Assembly (NCBI RefSeq): GCF_040802235.1
Contig: NC_133158.1
Coordinates: 167,993,401-168,057,400, forward strand
Direction of reading: 5' to 3'
From: Manis javanica
Lineage: Eukaryota > Chordata > Mammalia > Pholidota > Manidae
DNA: 64,000 nucleotides
A model generated the notes under the pieces. That model was not told the origin of the DNA and did not search any database. It saw only the letters and a program-made list of their open reading frames with translations. The translations under genes and the position numbers were made by a program. Below are positions 59,856 through 64,000 of this stretch, piece by piece. The first letter of the stretch is position 1; each line of letters opens with the position of its first letter.

Positions 59856-62075
59856 CAACACAAAGAAATAAAAGGCACACAGATTGGTAAGGAAGAAGTT
59901 AAACTGTCACTCTTTGCAGATGACATGCTGTTGTACATAAAGAACCCTAAAAAATCCACCCCAAAATACTAGAACTAAAAACTGAATACAGCAAAGTTGC
60001 AATATACAAAATTAATATACAGAAATCTGTTGCATTCCTATATACAAAAAATAAGCTAACAGAAAGAGAAATCAGGAAAACAATTCCATTCGCTATTGCA
60101 TCCAAAAGAATAAAATAGAATGAAATTATAATTGCATCAAAAAGAATAAAATATGTAGGAATAAACCCAACCAAGTAAGTGAAAGACCTACACCCTGAAA
60201 ACCACAAGACACTCATGAGAGAAATTAAAGAAGACACCAATTAAAGGAAATACATCCCGCACTCATAGATAGGAAGAATTAATATTGTCAAAATGGCCAT
60301 CCTGCCTAAAGCAATCTACAGAGTCAATGCTATTCCTATCAAAATACCAACAGCATTCTTCTACAAACTAGAACAAAAAGTTCTAAAATTCATATGGAAC
60401 CACAAAAGACTCCGAATAGCCAAAGCAATCCTGAGAAGGAAGAATAAAGCTGGGGAGATTATGCTCCCCAACTTGAAGCTCTACTACAAAGCCACAGTCA
60501 TCAAGACAATTTGATACTGGCACAAGATCCATAGATCATTGGAACAGAATAGAGAGCCCAGATATAAACCCGCACATATATGGCCAATTAATATATGATA
60601 AAGGACCCATGGATATACAGTGTAGAAATGACACCTCTTCAACAACTGGTATTGGTGAAACTGGACAACTACAATTAAGAGATTGAATCTGGATTATTGT
60701 CTCATTCCATACACAAAAGTAAACTCAAAATGGATCAAAGACCTGAATGTAAGTCATGAAACCATAAAACTCTTAGAAGAAAACGTAGACAAAAATCTCT
60801 TGAATATAAACATGAGCAACTTTTCCCTGAACGCACCTCCTTGGGCAAGGGAAACAAAAGAAAAAATGAACAAATGGGACTACATCAAACTTAAAAGCTT
60901 CTGTACAGCAACGGACATCATCAGTAGAACAAAAAGGCATCCTATAGTATGGGAGAATATATTCATAAACAACATATCCGATAAGGGGTTAACATCCAAA
61001 ATATGTAAGGAACTCACACACCTTAACACCCAAAAAGCAAGTAACCTGATTAAAAATGGGCAGAGAATCTGAACAAACACTTCTCCAAAGAAGAAATTCA
61101 GATGGCCAACAGGCACATGAAAAGATGCTCCACATCACTAATCATCAGGGAAATGCAAATTAAAACCACAATGAGATAATCACCTCACACCAGTTAGGAT
61201 GGCCAACATTGAAAAGACAAGGAACAACAAGTGCTGGCAAGGATGCGGAGAAAGGGGAACCCTCCTAATACTGTTGGGGGGAATATAAATTAGTTCAACC
61301 ATTGTGGAAAGCAATATGGAAGTTCCTCAAAATCCTAAAAATATATTTTTTTAATTATTTAATGGTATTTAAATGGTAAATAAAATGTTACTTTAAACTA
61401 TTTCATGGTATTTAAACAAATATCATTTGACCCAGAATTGTACTCCTTTGAATTTACCCAAAGAACACAAGATCCCAGATTCAAAAAGATATATGCACCC
61501 CTATGTTTATTACAGCACTATTTACAATAGCCAAGATATGGAAGCAACCTAAGTGTCCATCAGTAGATGAATGGGTAAAGAAGACGTGATACATATACAC
61601 AATGGAATATTATTCAGCCAAAAAAAGAAAACAAATCCTGGCATTTGCAGCAACATGGATGGATCTAGAGGGTATTATGCTCATTGAAATAAGCCAGGTG
61701 GAAAAAGACAAGTACCGAATGATTTCACTCATTTGTGGTATATAACAACAAAGCAAAACTGAAGGAATAAAACTGCAGCAGACTCACAGACTCCAAGAAT
61801 AGACAATCGGTCATCAAAGGGAAGGGGGCATCAAGTGAGGGAGACGAGGATTGAGGGGCATTATGATTAACACACATAATGTAGGGGGGTTACGGGGAAG
61901 GCAGTATAGCACAGAGAAGCCAAGTAGTGACTCTACAGCATCTTACTACACTAATGGACAGTGACTGCAATGGGGTAATATGGGTGAATGTAGTAAACAC
62001 AATGTTGCTCATGTTGAAACCTTCGTAAGATTTTATATCAATGGTACCTTGATAAAAAAATATGTATATATATGT
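59856..62075 (+). mobile_element. youngest-looking L1 in the window: 5'-truncated ORF2 plus 3'UTR, target-site duplication
   Basis: Bracketed by 'ataagcagtata' (59,844-59,855) and 'ataaccagtata' (62,076-62,087), 11 of 12 identical. ORF2 starts just before the reverse transcriptase active site: 'FADDM' is encoded at 59,913-59,927 (it keeps the catalytic Asp pair). Later ORF2 pieces at 60,293-60,514 ('[20 protein letters not shown]') and 60,683-61,072 keep the frame for long runs. Stops and frameshifts near 60,240, 60,515 and 61,073 break it. The 3'UTR ends at about 62,060 in an A-rich run. It lacks a 5'UTR, ORF1 and endonuclease, so it cannot move on its own. A 76-bp AT-rich insert lies at 61,345-61,420. 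Confidence 0.95.
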
Positions 62076-62087
62076 ATAACCAGTATA

Positions 62088-62580
62088 ATTAAAGACTGCC
62101 TCATGAATTTATAATAAACCCTTAATAATGTCATAATGTAAGATAAAATATTTTTACTTATAATTGCTTTAGTATATGTCATTCAAAAATTTTTAATGAT
62201 TTTTTTTTCATTCCTAAGGAATTGAGCAGTATTACTTTTTAAAGTTTATTAGTCAAAAAGGTTGGGAAACATTGATCTCCCTTGTAGGCCTGATCACTGA
62301 AATTGTAGTGATTGATGTCAGATTGGGCCTGGATCCGGAATGGCCAGCCTGGAAAAGACATGTAACATCATCAGAGTGTAGGGACAGAATGTATCATGTG
62401 ATGGGGCCCTTTAACTGAAAAGCACAGAATTACTGCCCACTTTCAGAAGGATAATAATTTCCCCCTTTTAACCCATGTTGTTGCATTGGTCTTAGAAGTA
62501 GGCAGATGTGCACATGTATTGCTCAGCTGTCCCCATAATCAAAGACTAGAATGTCCAAAAGATTCTGGACAGCTACAAAA
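62088..62580. other. presumed intron DNA, unassigned
   Basis: No repeat or exon recognised. A T-run lies at 62,200-62,208. Confidence 0.4.
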
Positions 62581-62582
62581 TC

Positions 62583-62660
62583 AAGGACAGTGACTGCAAT
62601 GGGTGGGGGAGGACTTGATTATGTGGGTGAATGTAGAAACCACAATGAGGTTTTTAGCTG
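62583..62660 (+). mobile_element. isolated L1 3'UTR scrap
   Basis: 'ggacagtgactgcaatggg' and 'gtgggtgaatgtag' are the same as 61,957-61,995 of the nearby L1 ('ggacagtgactgcaatgggg', 'tgggtgaatgtag'), with about 17 extra bases between. A second copy of that 3'UTR piece about 0.6 kb downstream. Confidence 0.75.
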
Positions 62661-62981
62661 CAGATTTAATGAAGAGACCAAGTGAAGGAAGGAGATAGAG
62701 TATTATGAAAGAAAAAAAAATGGAGGTCCTTTAGGAAAAACAACACATTCATACCGATAAGTCGAGACCACTAAGAGTTTCTGCTGCTTGTCACTCAGCG
62801 CATGAAGGTGTATGAACAGAATCAATGAAGATGTATGTTTGCATGCCATATAAATTGATTGGTTTTAAGGACTAAATATCATTTAAAGATAAACAAATAG
62901 ACTGGCTATAGTAAAAATATAAAGGGAGTGTATCAATTCACTACAACTTTAATAAGTATAGCCAGCCATCAAAGCTGAACA

Positions 62982-62984
<3 letters not shown>
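62661..62984. other. unassigned DNA
   Basis: No feature seen beyond an A-run at 62,712-62,720. Confidence 0.4.
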
Positions 62985-63026
<42 letters not shown>

Positions 63027-63037
63027 CTCTCTCTCTA

Positions 63038-63102
<65 letters not shown>
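62985..63102. repeat. compound microsatellite (TC)n-(TCTA)-(TC)n-(TA)n
   Basis: About 118 bp: TC dinucleotides with two TATC interruptions (63,018-63,045) then 32 bp of pure TA (63,071-63,102). Highly likely to vary in length between individuals. Confidence 0.97.
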
Positions 63103-63105
<3 letters not shown>

Positions 63106-64000
63106 GTCTGCTCTCTCATATGCATTGTGATTATGTATTATGTTTTCACACCAGCTCCTTCTGCCATGCTGTTCATCATGGATGCCCCAGAACAGTGACC
63201 TTTGTCATCAAATACACAGGACCCTTAAGACCCAGAGTTCTCAGCTAATTGACAGTGTTTCATTACTTCAATTCCAAGTCCCTAGGCAGGAAAACAACAT
63301 TGGCCTACCTTAAATCAGTGTCCCCACTAAATCTGTTCAGGAATTGGAAAACAGTGTTATCCCATCTAGTCTGTGGACAAGGCAGGTTTCTAAAGACAGA
63401 TATTTATTGTTCAATACATAAAAGAGAAGACTTGTTTGAAGAGGAATTAATTGGTGCCTTGAGCTCTGGGGAAAGAAAGGAGGATTGTATAAATATGTAT
63501 TCCTACCCATCCCCAAAAGAGATGGTAAGAGTGTAATAGGAAATGAAGATTAGGTCAGTTTACAACATGAACCACTGTCCATTCTATAGACCTGGGCAGC
63601 TTTGTTGCCTCCAATAATCTTTACAGATGATTCCCACCCAGCAAGAATGGGGGCCCAAGGAGGTAAAGTAAATGAAGTAAGTGATTAATTATAGAAATAT
63701 AACCAAAAATTTCCATTAGACCTGTACTCTGATGTCTGTCAAGGTATAGCTACCTTGGATCAAAGTCTGTTACCCAGCTCTAATCCTGATAAAAGTTTGT
63801 TTAGGTGGATGACAAACCAAACTGGGGCTCTCCAGTAAGTTCCATTCAGTCACGTAGCTTGGTGACCACTGACATTCAGAGTCCTACATGCATAGCACAG
63901 GTGAGCAGTAGCAGGGGCATTCATAAGTAGGAGCACCACCAGAGGTAGGTGTGCTGAGTGTCAAGCAGCAGAAGCTCTTAGTGGTCTCCACTTACAGTAT
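63103..64000. other. unidentified, moderately complex DNA at the right edge
   Basis: Not an L1, L2 or MIR that I recognise. A 95-codon plus-strand frame at 63,249-63,536 ends in 'YSYPSPKEMVRV'. It has no family that I know, and its start follows a stop without a clean acceptor. The composition is even and not low-complexity; an old LTR or other repeat is possible. I see no coding evidence beyond the open frame. Confidence 0.35.

Noticed and set aside
60293-61072. Two good plus-strand ORFs that could be called a gene
   Set aside because: They are pieces of L1 ORF2 in a 5'-truncated copy, recorded with the mobile element.

Overview
This window is nuclear DNA from a placental mammal. It is about 95% non-coding. 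The most frequent content is interspersed repeats of several ages: L1 fragments, L2 and MIR remnants, hAT-Charlie/MER remnants, an MLT1-type LTR and two copies of another LTR. There is one strong CpG island near 45 kb. I found no intact protein-coding gene, no rRNA or functional tRNA gene, no CRISPR array and no bacterial-type operon. Nearly all open frames are short and lie on L1 or L2 DNA (often the antisense strand) or in GC-rich or low-complexity DNA.

Organism: I see no Alu, B1/B2, carnivore tRNA-Lys SINE, ruminant Bov SINE or equid ERE SINE in 64 kb. SINE content is limited to ancient MIR. The youngest-looking repeats are L1 copies that share one 3'UTR (for example 59,856-62,075 on + and 39,150-39,806 on -). 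A laurasiatherian with little lineage-specific SINE activity fits; a pangolin is my best guess from memory of that 3'UTR, but this is inference and not proven.

Layout. 1-11.2 kb: L2, several sense-strand L1 3' ends, MER5A, a hAT-Charlie remnant and antisense L2. 11.2-19.8 kb: mostly unassigned DNA with one L1, a MIR and a very small retro-insertion with target-site duplications. 19.8-31.2 kb: two LTRs of one family in inverted orientation, with L2, MIR and a long unassigned stretch between them. 31.2-44.6 kb: L2 pieces, then three well-resolved L1 insertion events, two nested inside older L1 DNA and one with a (TA)n microsatellite at its junction. 44.64-45.79 kb: a CpG island with clustered GC boxes and a probable untranslated first exon ending in a GT splice donor at 45,096, so a gene probably starts here on the + strand. 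45.8-64 kb: if so, the first intron of that gene, holding MER20, a split L2, an MLT1 LTR, three long L1 fragments and a truncated mRNA retrocopy.

The only candidate working unit is the promoter plus first exon. The rest is best read as a record of retrotransposition. I do not see evidence for a new biological system. The most informative items are the dated nested insertions, the retrocopy with a poly(A) signal at 56.5 kb, and the unidentified CpG-island gene.
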